Positions 1 to 10,657 are shown, counted from the stretch's first letter. The stretch is 64,000 bases of DNA from Pyrenula massariospora (GCA_021030905.1 JAGFMI010000009.1:62001-126000), one strand, 5' to 3'. Program-made: numbers and translations. Notes: generated by a model not told the origin, from the letters alone.

Positions 1-36
1 AACAATATCTTTCAACTAGGCTAATCTACCTTTTAG

Positions 37-168
37 ATCGGTGTAGCTTACTTATTCGGCGCTCGCTTTGATGTGGCAGTGGATCAGCTTAGGAGCGGCA
101 ATTTCAGAGTTCCTGCTCCTGGCAAAATGGATGAGACTATACGGAAATATGACCATAGCGAGCTTTGA
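37..168 (+). CDS. C-terminal exon of an unidentified gene cut by the window edge
   Basis: The window opens inside what looks like an intron: a CTAAT branch-like motif at about 21-25 is followed by a pyrimidine-rich TTTTAG acceptor at 31-36. From 37 an open frame of 43 codons runs to TGA at 166-168. It starts IGVAYLFGARFDVA and ends IRKYDHSEL. The 5' part of the gene lies outside the window. I do not recognise the family; the tail is hydrophilic with no membrane segment. The acceptor followed by an open frame is what I can see; that it is a real last exon is inference. Confidence 0.5.
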   Translation: MGVAYLFGARFDVAVDQLRSGNFRVPAPGKMDETIRKYDHSEL

Positions 169-875
169 AGCTGCTTACGATGATAACGTGTACTAATGCT
201 GGTATCCTTCTGGCTCCTCTGTACATGTCAGTTTGCATTTCCTGTCGATATTATGAGTACGGTCCAAAGCGATTGTTCAAAGTCTACAAAATATTCTTGT
301 TGATCAATGCTATCCCACCTGAAATATTCGCCTTGCATCGCTTCTCGAGATGACAGATCACCTTAATTTCCAGCACGGATGTCAAATTGCAATTCAGCCT
401 CGCAGTGGCTGTGGTTGTGCCGAAGAAGTGCTAAGAGCAGAAACATCGCCTGATTTATTGACAGTTGACGTCGGTCCTTTCGTAGTGAGGCCGACGTTAC
501 ATGAGGGCGAACAATCGTTCATCATGTGAACGGACTTAGAACAACTGAAGAGCATCCCTCTTTCTGCATTCCGTGCGGATCAAACTCCTTCAAAACCGTG
601 CTTGGGTCGTTGCCACAGCTCTGCAACATCGCACGGGCGGCCGCCAGGCTTCATTTTCAACATCTAGGAATCGACTGTGAAATGCTCCATCGCACACGTA
701 AGATTTTCTATTCCAACCGGTCACCTTCACCTTATCATACCTACCTACCTCGTGAATTACCTAGGTAGATTTTAACATTCCCCTCATAAAGTATGCCTTT
801 CACTTAATTGTGTTCCCTGCCGTTTCCGCTTCTTTAATCTCCTCAAAAGGTACTTTTTGCTCGTCAGTAGCTGAG
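169..875. other. Intergenic region with ACCTACCTA-type motif
   Basis: No convincing gene; short open frames here lack protein-like composition. An ACCTACCTACCT run (739-750) and an ACCTAGGTA half-palindrome (759-767) lie just upstream of the next start codon. Similar tracts precede several other genes in the window. Confidence 0.5.
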
Positions 876-2377
876 ATGTGGAACGTTCCTGCAACATCTC
901 TTACCGACAAGATTCATTTCGTCTCAGAGCCTCCGAGTTCTCTGCTGGCTCCTTCTGCTACCTCTACTGAATCATCTACCAACCCATCTCCTATTTCGAC
1001 CGAGAAAAGAAGATCGTCTCTTTCCAGGGACAAGGTTTCGCTCAAATGGCGACGAAGGCGACTGTCAAAGACTAATAACGACCAGTTAAAGTGTGCAACT
1101 GAACGTCCATTGAAGCATCTTTCAAGTCCATCCTATGTCGACATCAATGCATGCAATAGTAGTCAAGCAAAGCTTCAGATCATTACAAAAGATATCGGAG
1201 GCAAGAGACAACCCATTCCCCATTTCCGAAAACAGTTATGGAAATATTTGGACAAGGAGCGTGATACCTTGAACATTGACCTCTTCTGGCCGATAAGGAT
1301 GGATGACGCCGTGGCCGACGCTAATGGTCGCGTAGAAGCAAATGATCAGGGTAACAAGATACATCATGACTTGTTTCCACTGGAAGATTTGAAGCCTCTC
1401 TGTCAATTTCGAAACCTCCGGTACCTTCAGCTCAATGGTATGTTGCAATCTTATCAGAAATACATCTGGCTGGCTGCGTGGGTCAATCCAGGTCTGGAAG
1501 ATCTTATCTTAGAAATGGCTCTAGCACCGGCCATCCTAGATGCTTTTGGGGACAAAATTGTAGAGATCGGCCAGGGATGGACGATGAGAGACAATTACTC
1601 CACGCTTTATTTGTACGTGAGCTTCCTGCCGTCCTGTCCAACGTGCTCTAGCTAAGTTATATTAGAGGCGATGAAGAGGAAGGTAATCTTTTGTATTCCT
1701 ACGGTGAAGCAGAATACCTTGACCAACAGAGCATCAAGAAAGCTTGGGATACAGCACGATCCCTGGGATGTACCCTTCGATTTCTACCCATTGTTCGGCT
1801 TACGCTGGCTGGCTTCGTGGTGGATGGAGGGCCTTTTCACGCGTGGTTTAGTTTTGTGCGCTTGCAGGAGATTGTGTTCAAGCAAGATTGTTTCGACGCC
1901 GGATTTGGTCTTCCAAAATCCATGCGAGGCCGCGTTTCAGTGTCCGCACCGAATGCAACTCACGTCGGCTACCAAGCTCAGAGCGCGAAGGTGTTGAGTT
2001 TCCGGAAAGCTGTTAAAATAGTCGAGGTACGGCGGGCATGTGAGGCTTCGCCGTTTTTGCCCAATACATCGGGTGTATCGCAACCACAGACTGATGGAGC
2101 TCACATTAGTGAGCACGATAAAGTCGAATCACTCCATCGGAGTTCTACGAGTGACGAGCAATTTTTGATGAGCGGCGCGTTACCTAGTCTTTCCAGCCAG
2201 GATACCACCAGCTCTGATAGCGGCCAGGCAGGAGGTAACAAGATTGAGATGCATTCGCAGCTTGAAGGCAAGAAAAGGCAACGGGGACAAAGAATGAGCT
2301 ATACGAGGGCAAGCTGGAACATGTTGCTAGGTGACTTATCCATCGACAAAGCACGAGACGTCTTGCAATGGGGCTAG
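876..2377 (+). CDS. Hypothetical protein with LRR-like segment
   Basis: Two exons, 876-1612 and 1666-2377, joined by a 53-base intron (GTACGT donor, GCTAAG branch, ATTAG acceptor), encode about 482 residues. The first ATG in this frame is at 876. The N-terminus is Ser/Thr/Pro-rich with a basic patch (KWRRRRLSK) that could be a nuclear localisation signal. A segment near residues 169-190 (PLCQFRNLRYLQLNG) resembles a leucine-rich-repeat unit as found in fungal F-box/LRR-like proteins, but I see no clear F-box. Exon 2 carries a WFSFVRLQEIVF block followed by a polar tail rich in Ser, Gln and Lys. No catalytic motif is visible. The function is unknown; it could be a substrate adaptor, but that is a guess. 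The frame continues cleanly across the intron, which supports a real gene. Confidence 0.6.
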
Positions 2378-2769
2378 AGACAAGAGATATGAGGCTGTTG
2401 ATCCACCCGCCAACTGGCTTGTGCCATATTTGACGTTCTCTGATGAAGGGTGAGAAAGCACATAGACGTGAGAGCTCCTTAGCTACGTTTTTACGTACAA
2501 GAAGTGTACTGCTACACAATTCGATCGGCAATGAAGTCAGTTGAAGGGGCTCGGCATTACCGATAGTGATCAGCTACCCATGTCGAACTCACCAACCACA
2601 AGCCAACTACACAGACTACGGCTTCTGTAGCTTGACGTAAGCTAGAATACTGGACCCTCTTGACACGTTGAAAAGCACATCGCATGGTGAGGCCACCAGC
2701 TCTCCGCATAAATGTCCGCGTGATGGTGTACTCTGGATGAGGTAGCGACCACGGCGGGTGAGATGAAAC

Positions 2770-2790
2770 TTAGGGGTCATGCGCCCCTAA
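2770..2790. promoter_or_regulatory. Inverted AGGGG/CCCCT dyad (STRE-like)
   Basis: TTAGGGG (2770-2776) and CCCCTAA (2784-2790) are perfect inverted arms with a 7-base spacer. AGGGG/CCCCT is the stress response element bound by Msn2/4-type zinc-finger factors in yeast. It lies about 780 bases upstream of the cell-wall GH16 start. The regulatory role is inference. Confidence 0.4.
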
Positions 2791-3143
2791 CGGGATACTT
2801 GCGCCTGTCGCTTCCAGAGGCGAGGAGCAGACTTCTCCAGATGGGCTCGTGGGATACATATGGAGGGGGAATAGACCCGGCGTGCATTGCGATCATCCAG
2901 ACTATTGTACAGTTGCAGCTGTAGGTGATGTATTTCCCAGCCGCGCGATGAACGATATCATCGATCACGGTTGAATAGAGCTTGATTCGACATGGCAGCT
3001 TGGCCGGAGAGATCGTCGTGGTTCGGCGGACGGGGGGCGTTGGAGCGGGTGGGAGGCTAGGCCAGGCACCGTGATATGATTTGTCGCAGGAGTCGCGCCT
3101 TGGCCGAGAGAAGGCAAGCAGGCGATATTCCCCTGGCTCGCAC

Positions 3144-3161
3144 AAGGGGTGCGAACCCCTT
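3144..3161. promoter_or_regulatory. Second inverted AGGGG/CCCCT dyad
   Basis: AAGGGGT (3144-3150) and ACCCCTT (3155-3161) form perfect 7-base arms around GCGA. This again pairs two STRE cores head to head, about 410 bases upstream of the GH16 start codon. The hairpin also resembles a tRNA T-arm, but no acceptor stem can be formed. Confidence 0.4.
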
Positions 3162-3569
3162 TTATCTCACCTCCTCGTTTCATCGTTCCCTTCACCATTC
3201 CACACCGTCCATCATGAGCTCGTCCCCATCGCAGGGTCTGGCTCGCCAAGCCCCAACAGCGCGTTTCGCCTGTAACAAACCGACCTCCGTTTCCCACCGC
3301 TTCCACTCCTACTCCTTTTTGCTTTTATCACCATACGACCCGCCCCTCGGTCCTTCTCCACTGTCCTTCACATCGTCTTTCGGTTGTTCGCGTCGCGATT
3401 TTGCACAGTCACTCATTTGAGCCGATCTGCGTCTCTTGACATTTAGCACATTCCTGCAGTGCCACGGAGCACAAGCAGCGTCATTCATTTAACCCCTGCG
3501 CGAAAAGACTTCACTTCTAATTTACACCCACCTTCTCTGATCCAAGTGATTAACGAGACGGCAGCAACG

Positions 3570-4773
3570 ATGCAGACTCAAATCAAGCTTTTGTCGGCTC
3601 TCCTGGGCGCCTCTCTCATTCCTGCCATCAGCGCCCAGACATGGAGTTATTGCAACCCAATGAACGGAACTAACTGCGCCCCGAACCCAGCGCTCGGTGT
3701 CAACAACTACACAATTGATTTCGAGCACCAGACGCCCTCAACCAAGGTATGGAATACGACCGCAGGCACCATCAACTACGGCGACGAGGGGGCGGAATTC
3801 ACCGTCGCGCAAAAGGGAGACTCACCTACTATCCAGTCGAATTGGTACATATTTTTTGGGACCGTCTCAGTCATTATGAAAGCTGCCAAGGGCCAGGGCA
3901 TCATCAGCTCGATAGTGCTGGAATCTGACGACCTGGACGAGGTCGACTGGGAGTTCATGGGTGGAAACACTACCTACGTCGAGACCAATTACTTCGGCAA
4001 GGGTAACACCACAACTTTCGACCGTGCCATTTACTACCCAATCGACAATCCTCAAGATAACTGGCACAATTACACTGTCACATGGACCAAGGACGCTCTT
4101 GGGTGGTGGATCGACGGTCAACAAGTCCGTGAACTTAAATATGAGGACGCAGTTGGCGGCAGCCAGTTCCCGCAAACGCCAATGAATGTACGCCTGGGAA
4201 TCTGGGCCGGTGGTGACCCGAAGCAACCCAAAGGAACTATCGAATGGGCAGGTGGAGAGACCGACTATAGCAAAGCCCCATGGACCATGACTGTTAAGAG
4301 CCTTACTGTGAACGACGCCAGTCGTGGTACTCAATACCAGTACGGCGATACCAGTGGAAGCTGGCAAAGCATCAAAGTTCTCAAGTAAGTCTATCCTTTG
4401 CCCACCGCTACAGAATTCGAATTAACATGGAACCAGTACGACCGAAAATAAGCTCCCTCTTGACGGCAATCAATCAAAATCCTCTACTCAAAGCGCCCAG
4501 CAGAAATGGAACGGATTGTCTCAGACTGCCAAGATCAGCATTGGGGCCTCCGTGGCAGGTGTTGCTCTTGTCGCTGCGGCCGTCTTCGCTTTCTGCTGTG
4601 TCAAGCAAAGGAAGCTTGGTCGCCATGAGAGGCAGCTTGCGGACATGGAATATGAGAAACGGACGCAGGAACTCCTCAGCTATCGGGCTGAAATGCAAAG
4701 AACTAGGACCATGAACCTAAACTCTGGCGTTCCCCTGGCTAGTGGTGCACGTGGAGGCTACTCCCGGGTGTAA
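3570..4773 (+). CDS. CRH-type GH16 chitin-glucan transglycosylase with C-terminal membrane tail
   Basis: Exons 3570-4384 and 4437-4773 (52-base intron) encode 383 residues. The protein has a signal peptide (about 1-22, ending ISAQ), a GH16 fold with the catalytic signature DEVDWEF at 123-129 (nucleophile Glu124, acid/base Glu128, helper Asp126), many N-glycosylation sites, a Ser/Thr/Gln linker and one transmembrane helix at about 305-326. A cytosolic tail of about 55 basic and acidic residues follows. The CRH family (yeast Crh1/Utr2) moves chitin chains onto beta-glucan in the cell wall. No chitin-binding module is seen before the catalytic domain. The fungal paralogues best known carry a GPI signal; here a true transmembrane tail replaces it. 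Without splicing the frame stops at once (VLK then TAA inside the donor site), giving a complete catalytic domain without anchor. Two STRE-like dyads lie upstream. Confidence 0.9.
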
Positions 4774-5591
4774 TTATCAATCTTGGATGAATGTAGGAAG
4801 GGCGGGTGCTTGTGGATTGGATCCTTGATGGAATCCACGATGACATGTAAAATCACGAAATTCCTCACGGTTGGGATACTTGCCTTTCAATGTATCAATT
4901 CTAGATTCTGATCTTCCAAGCGAAAATTGACAGCTTCACGAGCTGGAGTCGAGCTACGCGCTGAGAAGCTAAAATTTTTGATTCTCTGTGATAAGTTCAG
5001 CAACAGCCGATCGTGCTTATTGGGCTTGCTGAGGATTCGGTAACATTTATGCGTATAGAATTACATCACTGCGTAGCCATCTCGGTCGACTGAAGCCAAG
5101 GGCAGAGAAAGCTGCAAGTTATAAAGCCCGTAAGTCAAGCCGTGGTCTAACAATCCGATGTGCTATATTTTATTATTGACATTATGGGTGGTAGACGAAT
5201 CGCGGATTAAAATCCAGAGACACTTGACGCAAGATTTTGGCGTGCTCTTTGCACCCATCTCTGAACGCGCATCCTAGCTGATTCAATGTCACGATGAAGC
5301 CGATTCTCAAAGGTAGGTGGGCCAACGTGTAAAGCGCTTGTTGAAAATGTGCATCGTTTGTGTCAGGTTCCTAACAGCGTTGTCCGGACCACAAGGCTGC
5401 AGCTGGTGGCCTTGACTTGTGACCTTTGCAACCAACATCTTTTTCCCTTTTCGATCTAATACTGCGCGACAAACTGGATATAATGAAATCGGGTCGAATT
5501 CTAGGATATCTTCAGCTCTCGTATAATATAGCCATCAGAGCTGCTGCCCTCAAAAACTCAACTCGTTAGCAATTGGTCTGCCATCTATAAC
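4774..5591. other. Intergenic region
   Basis: AT-leaning spacer between two plus-strand genes, holding the 3' untranslated region of the GH16 gene and the promoter of the NAD-salvage gene. I see no gene, repeat or convincing motif in it. Confidence 0.5.
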
Positions 5592-7251
5592 ATGACAGAA
5601 GTCCAGGGTGTCCCGGAAGGGATTTTTTCCCTTCTCGACACGGATTTATACAAGCTGACTATGCAATGTGCGATCCTGAAATATTTCCCAAATAAGTGTA
5701 CGTTTTTATACATGCTCAATATCTCTTCTCGTGTCTAATCAATGTTAGCTGTTGAATATGCTTTCACGAATCGCACACCTCAGATGCGCTTGAATCAAGG
5801 GGCTGTGGCATGGTTGCAGGTGCAGATTGAAAGTGAGGTCTTCTGAGGCTCTCTCTCTCTTGCAAGTTGTTGATGATATCTAGAGCTTGCGAATCTTGTC
5901 ATCACAACCCTAGAGATAGAATTTCTAAAGTCCAAATGCCCTTATTTTACGGAAGAATACTTGATATACCTATCCAACTTTGGGCTCCGACCGTCAGAAC
6001 ACATCAAGCTGACACTCGATAATACGGATGATGCTGGCTTCGGTGACTTGCGCATATCTGTGAAAGGTCTCTGGTCGGAAACGATCCTTTATGAGATCCC
6101 GCTACTGGCTCTCACTAGCGAAGCCTTCTTCAAGTTCTGCAACAAGGACTGGAGCCATGATGGGCAGCAGGAGAAAGCGTACGCAAAAGGCAAGACAATG
6201 CTCCAAGCAGGATGCATGTTCTCTGAGTTCGGATCAAGACGACGACGGGACTACAAGACCCATGATCTAGTCATGAAGGGTCTTTGTGAAGCTGACAAGG
6301 CAGGCCAGGAAGCAGGTTGGCCAGGAAAATTCACAGGGACCAGCAACGTCCACTTTGCGATGAAATACGACGTACCTCCCATTGGGACAGTCGCTCACGA
6401 GTGGTACATGGGCATTGCCGCCATCACAGGCAATTACAAAAATGCTAATGAAACTGGACTGCAATACTGGCTTGCGTGCTACGGACAAGGAGTATGACCA
6501 TTTCACAAACTATGATTCGCCCTTCCTTACATGGTTACAGGTCCTAGGCATAGCATTGACAGACACCTTTGGCTCGGACAACTTCTTCAGGACATTCAAT
6601 AAAGCCATACCTGCTGTTACAACCGCTAATCGAGGACCGGCAGCGACCATCCCTTCATCGATAAACACTACTAGCAGTTCGCACACAAGTAGCTTGGCCA
6701 AGAAAGTTTCACCTTTAAATGCTCCTTTAGATGATCGAGATGGGGTCCAACAATCCTCCAAAACTTACGCTCAAGTCTTTGCCGGCGTGCGCCAAGATTC
6801 TGGAGATCCAGTGAACTACATCAAAATCGCTCGCAAATTCTATGATTCGGCGCGCATCATGGAAAAGAAGGCGATCGTGTTTTCGGACTCGCTCAATGTA
6901 GATCGGTGTATCGAATACATGAAGATCGCAGAGCAACACGGTTTTCGTTCATCGTTCGGTGTGGGCACGTTCTTCACAAGTATTGTCTCTGGTTCTTGAG
7001 GTATTATCGCACTAACATTACTAGATGATTTCACTCATGCTTCTAGCCAGCGAAAGTCAGTACCGCTGAACATCGTCATCAAGCTGTCCTCGGCTGACGG
7101 CCGCCCGTGTATCAAGCTCAGTGATGATGTCGGAAAGAACATGGGACAGTCGGAACTGGTTGAAAGCATCAAAAAAGAGGTTGGCTATGAGGACAGAGAA
7201 TGGCCCGAAGGCAATGAAGCAAAGCGCTGGGGCGAGGAGGGAGACAGGTGA
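5592..7251 (+). CDS. NPT1: Nicotinate phosphoribosyltransferase (NAD+ salvage)
   Basis: Five exons, 5592-5697, 5749-5832, 5884-6491, 6541-6979 and 7025-7251, give 487 residues. The four introns are 45-51 bases. The enzyme makes nicotinate mononucleotide from nicotinate and PRPP with ATP hydrolysis, the first step of the Preiss-Handler route. Family motifs seen: N-terminal LLDTDLYKLTMQ, FGSRRRRDYKTHDLV (about 179-193), FTGTSNVHFA, GTVAHEWYMG with the His that is phosphorylated in yeast Npt1 (here about His235), ITDTFG-like LTDTFGSDNFF, GVRQDSGDP and GTFFTNDF, the last formed across the final intron. The yeast enzyme is 429 residues. The extra length is mainly a Ser/Thr/Pro-rich insert at about 290-342, between the LTDTFG and RQDSGDP motifs. 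Expected to be cytosolic and nuclear. Confidence 0.95.
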
Positions 7252-8199
7252 TACCGTGTCCTAGCAGCGCGGATTTAGGCTCTCCCAATGGAGATATGAA
7301 GGATACTATCTCATGCCTGTTTAAAGACGTAGCTAATATTCACAATCTTTATCGCAAGTGGAAGATCCGATATGGTGTGAACACATGTGGTTGAAGGTGG
7401 CAATCGCGATCGCTGACGTTAGAGAGGTGGGAGTGCTGACTTCAGACTACGAGGTCGAGCAGGCGCTGCAGCTGTGCGTTCGACAAACTGACGAAGAAGC
7501 AATCAGGCCTAGGAAAGACGCGCGCATTTCTTCCAATTATAAGGAGCCAAAGCAAATTCAATTGAACGCTGCCTGGATATGGAGAACGTGATTCCTCGTG
7601 ATATGGGAAATTTGAATTGTAGATCCCTTGTTTAATCCTGGCGCCTGCCTAGAGAGCTCTTGCTGCTCTCTGCCTCGACTTGGGAGACAGGTGAGGAAGA
7701 GCTGGAGTTGTGTATGACAGTTATCGTAGAAAGGTTGAATAGAAGTGAAGCTCATGCAGTCTGGAGGTGTCGTTGGCGAGACCGGGGTCGTTTCAAGGCT
7801 CTGTCGAGCGAGTTCATGGGATGGAGAAGCGGCGTGGGTCGCCTCCCGGGCTGGTCGGGAAAGGGTCAAGCGCTGATTATGGCAGACGGCGTCGACTTCA
7901 AAAAGGCTGACCCCAAAATATCCCGCAGCAAACAACCACGATCATTCCTTCGACCCTGCTGCTCTGCCCTCATCTGCCCCAATCTTCGTGCCTCAGCCCC
8001 ATTTGATTGACACGCACACGGAGGCTGAAGCAAGGGAGTCAACCGCTTCTACCTGCATTTGTTTCTCAACTTGCATTGTTTCCTCGCTCATTCTTCCTCC
8101 CTTCATCAATCCCGCTTCCTTCCAGCCAACCCGACGCTGCCAACCACCTCTCATCGCTCAGCTGAACCGTTCATCGATTATTAGTAATAAACTGCAAAC
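7252..8199. other. Intergenic region / syntaxin promoter and leader
   Basis: No supported gene. The last 170 bases are strongly pyrimidine-rich (runs of CTTCC, CCTCC), as in fungal transcription-start regions, and lead into the start codon at 8200. Confidence 0.5.
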
Positions 8200-9469
8200 A
8201 TGAGTGTAAGCCACCCTTCACTGATTCTCGCCCAAGTGTACCATTAAGATTCGACGTTGCTGGTTGCGCGGCTAACCACCCCTTAGTACCAAGGGCAAGG
8301 CAATTACGGCCAGTACAACCCATACGCGCAACAAGACAATCGATACGGTCCGCCGGGAAACTATGGACAATCACAGCAGCAAGGCGGTTATGGTCAGCAA
8401 CAAGGAGGATATGGACAACAGGGTGGATATGGCCAACAACAAGGCGGATATGGCCAGCAACCAGCAGGCGGCTATGGACGTCCCCAGCCGCAACAACAGC
8501 AGAGCAGCTACTACGGGGATGAGCAAGGCCAAGGCAACGGGAACTATGGTTCGCCTATACTACACATTGTTTATGCAGAATCTAACATCGCTCGGCAGAA
8601 ATGAACACGATGAACAGCGGCCGCAGCCGGGATCCCAACTTCATTCTCAATGAGTGCCAGGAAATCAACCGAGGCATTGACTCCATCGAAGCCAATCTTG
8701 ACAGGCTCCGAGCGCTTCAATCTCGCTTCCTTAACGATACGGACGCATCAAGCAACAGTCCCATCCGTCGTGAACTGGACAGTATGAGCGCTGACACCAT
8801 GACGCTCTACCGAAACTTTGTCTCACGCATCAAAAATATCAAGTCGGACCCCGAGTCAGGAAGCCCAAGAAATGCTCCACAAGTTGGGAAAGCCGACAGG
8901 AGGCTGAAGACTGCAATCAATCAGTATCAGCAGGTCGACCGAGATTTCCGTAAAAGTCTTCAAGCACAGATGGAGCGGCAATACCGTATCGTCCGTCCGG
9001 ATGCCACCGATGCCGAAGTACGAGAAGCTGTAGAAGACACAGACAACCAGCAAGTCTTCAGTCAAGCTGTGAGCTAGCTCAGTCCCTACTCACACTCCAA
9101 CTAATGTCCTTTTAGCTCATCTCTAGCGATCGACGCGGTCAAGCCCAGCGCGTTGCTCAAGAAGTCCGGGGCCGCCATCAAGCCATCCAAAAGATCGAGA
9201 AAGACATGATCGAGTTAGCTCAATTGTTCCAAGACATGGAAGCTTTGGTCGTCCAGCAAGAACCCCAGGTCGAGCAGATCGAGCAGAAGGGAGAACAAGT
9301 CACAGACAACATGAACAATGCCAACACAGAGATCACTGGTGCTATCGCCAAAGCTCGTTCCGCTCGAAGGAAGAAGTGGTGGTGCCTCCTCATTTGTGTC
9401 CTCATCGTCATTATCGTTGCTGTTATCGTCGCCGTGGTGGTCGTCGTTAACAACAATAAAAAGAATTGA
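8200..9469 (+). CDS. SSO1: Plasma-membrane t-SNARE, syntaxin of the Sso1/2 type, with Gln/Gly/Tyr-rich head
   Basis: Four exons, 8200-8205, 8287-8548, 8599-9068 and 9116-9469, encode 363 residues. The first coding exon holds only ATG AGT. Residues 3-90 are low complexity, rich in Q, G and Y, with GGYGQQ-type repeats. The Habc domain follows (about 100-250, starting RDPNFILNECQEINRGI), then the SNARE motif (about 265-320), with the zero-layer Gln in ALVVQQEPQ at about residue 294, and a C-terminal membrane anchor (WWCLLICVLIVIIVAVIVAV). Sso-type syntaxins pair with a SNAP-25-like protein (Sec9) and an R-SNARE for exocytosis at hyphal tips and septa. Domain order and length fit the family apart from the long head. 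The second intron has a slightly unusual donor (GTTCGC), but frame and homologous sequence support it. Confidence 0.93.
8374..8478 (+). repeat. In-frame GGYG(Q)n repeats in the syntaxin head
   Basis: Five GG-Y-G units separated by two or three Gln codons, the last by Gln-Gln-Pro-Ala. Codon choice alternates between units (GGC/GGT/GGA, CAA/CAG), so this is an aged tandem expansion within exon 2, not a fresh microsatellite. Confidence 0.8.
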
Positions 9470-10197
9470 ACGTGGGAACACTTGGCGCTTTCCTTGCAGT
9501 CATCCGGATACCCTCTTCTCCAAACATACTCTTCAAGGCACATGGCGCCGCTTTGCAGTTCGAACAAAGCATTGCACAATGATAGCCTCTGCTGCCACCT
9601 GCTTCCGCCATCATAGGAGGACCTCTCCCTTGGAACATCTTCTTTGTCTAAACGAAAATTGTATGAGCGGATTCTTCTTTGGAGAGCGGTCTTCAAAACT
9701 ATGTTCTGCGAGCGCTCACCGCTTGCAACAGCAGTACCTAGCAAGGAGGTGGGCGTTTGGTTAATCTTATGTACAAAGCTAGAACCCCTTATAATGACTT
9801 ATCTTCGATTTTCGTTCATTGCTCATGGTGTGATCCCCGGTCGCCAATCTAAAATCGATAAGATCCTTCTAACACTTTTCACGCGGCCCTGCCTTCGTGA
9901 CGACGGAAGCATCCATAACTTCCCTTAGACAGTCCTCACTATCAAACTGTTGCAGTCAGGCTCCCCTGATCAACGAGAAACGACTACTCTACTCTGCGTC
10001 TGCATGATGCTGGGAATTGCAAAGGCCGGTCTTGTGAGCTCGTGTACTGCTTAGATAGCTATAGCTCAACAGAGTTGGACATCGGTCTCGTCCATGTTTG
10101 CTCTCTTCTGATCACTCTGGTCATCACAGATCACGGTCGCTCAGTAAAGAAACATCCAGTAAATAATGTGTAGTAGTATCGATCCGATCCTCCAACT
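9470..10197. other. Convergent 3' regions of syntaxin and BolA genes
   Basis: About 730 bases between two convergent genes. Several overlapping short frames exist on both strands but none looks like protein. I see no clear motif beyond AT-rich 3' untranslated sequence. Confidence 0.5.
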
Positions 10198-10657
10198 TTA
10201 ATTGCCCTTCTCTTCCCTCGCGTGACCCCTCTCCACCTCCTCGGGCGTCTTCGTCCGCAGGCTCAGTGCATGAATACCTCCTGCCCGCTCCATCTCCTCC
10301 TTCAGCAGCGCGTACACCATGCGGTGCCGTGCAGCCTGCATCTTTGATTGGAATGCGTTCGAGATGATATCAACGGCGAAGTGGGTTTCACGAGAGGTAC
10401 TGTTGGCCATGGCTGCATGGTGGGAGTGCAGGGCGCTGTCGTTGCGAATTGTAAGGGAGGAGGGATGGAGGGAGGAGGTCAGCTGGGAAGGAGGAAGGGG
10501 GTTAGCTTAGGGTGAATTGGAGAAGTAGATGAACATAAAGCTCAGGGCGACCGAATGGTAGTACCTTGCTGCGGATGGCGTCTTCCACTGGGGTGGAGCT
10601 GGCCATAGTTGAGGTGAGGCGCCGGAGGAGTGGCGGGAGATGGCGATGGGGGAGCAT
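10198..10657 (-). CDS. BolA-family protein, probably mitochondrial
   Basis: Two exons on the minus strand, 10657-10565 and 10482-10198, separated by an 82-base intron, give 125 residues. The BolA domain is almost complete: VEDAIRSK-LTSSLHPSSLTIRNDSALHSHH, then TSRETHFAVDIISNAFQ, ARHRMVYALLKEEM and GIHALSLRTKTPEE. The His of RHRMVY is the conserved cluster-ligand position when BolA proteins pair with monothiol glutaredoxins. The N-terminus from the ATG at 10657 (MLPHRHLPPLLRRLTST) looks like a mitochondrial presequence; a second ATG at 10606 would give a cytosolic form. BolA proteins act with glutaredoxins in iron-sulphur cluster delivery. The gene is head-to-head with the malonyl-CoA synthetase gene, with start codons 324 bases apart. 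Confidence 0.92.

Larger units (their letters stand above)
2378..3569. other. Intergenic region / promoter of the GH16 gene
   Basis: Nearly 1.2 kb without a convincing gene. It holds two perfect dyads built on AGGGG/CCCCT (listed separately) and a pyrimidine-rich tract at about 3299-3390, typical of fungal transcription starts. The frame open upstream of 3570 has no ATG: its start at 3459 is a GTG. Confidence 0.55.

Noticed and set aside
3096-3161. tRNA-like sequence: an A-box-like TTGGCCGAGAGAAGGC and a T-arm-like AGGGG-TGCGAAC-CCCCT
   Set aside because: The flanks cannot form an acceptor stem, the loop is not TTCRANY, and no plausible anticodon arm folds. The dyad is better read as paired STRE cores.
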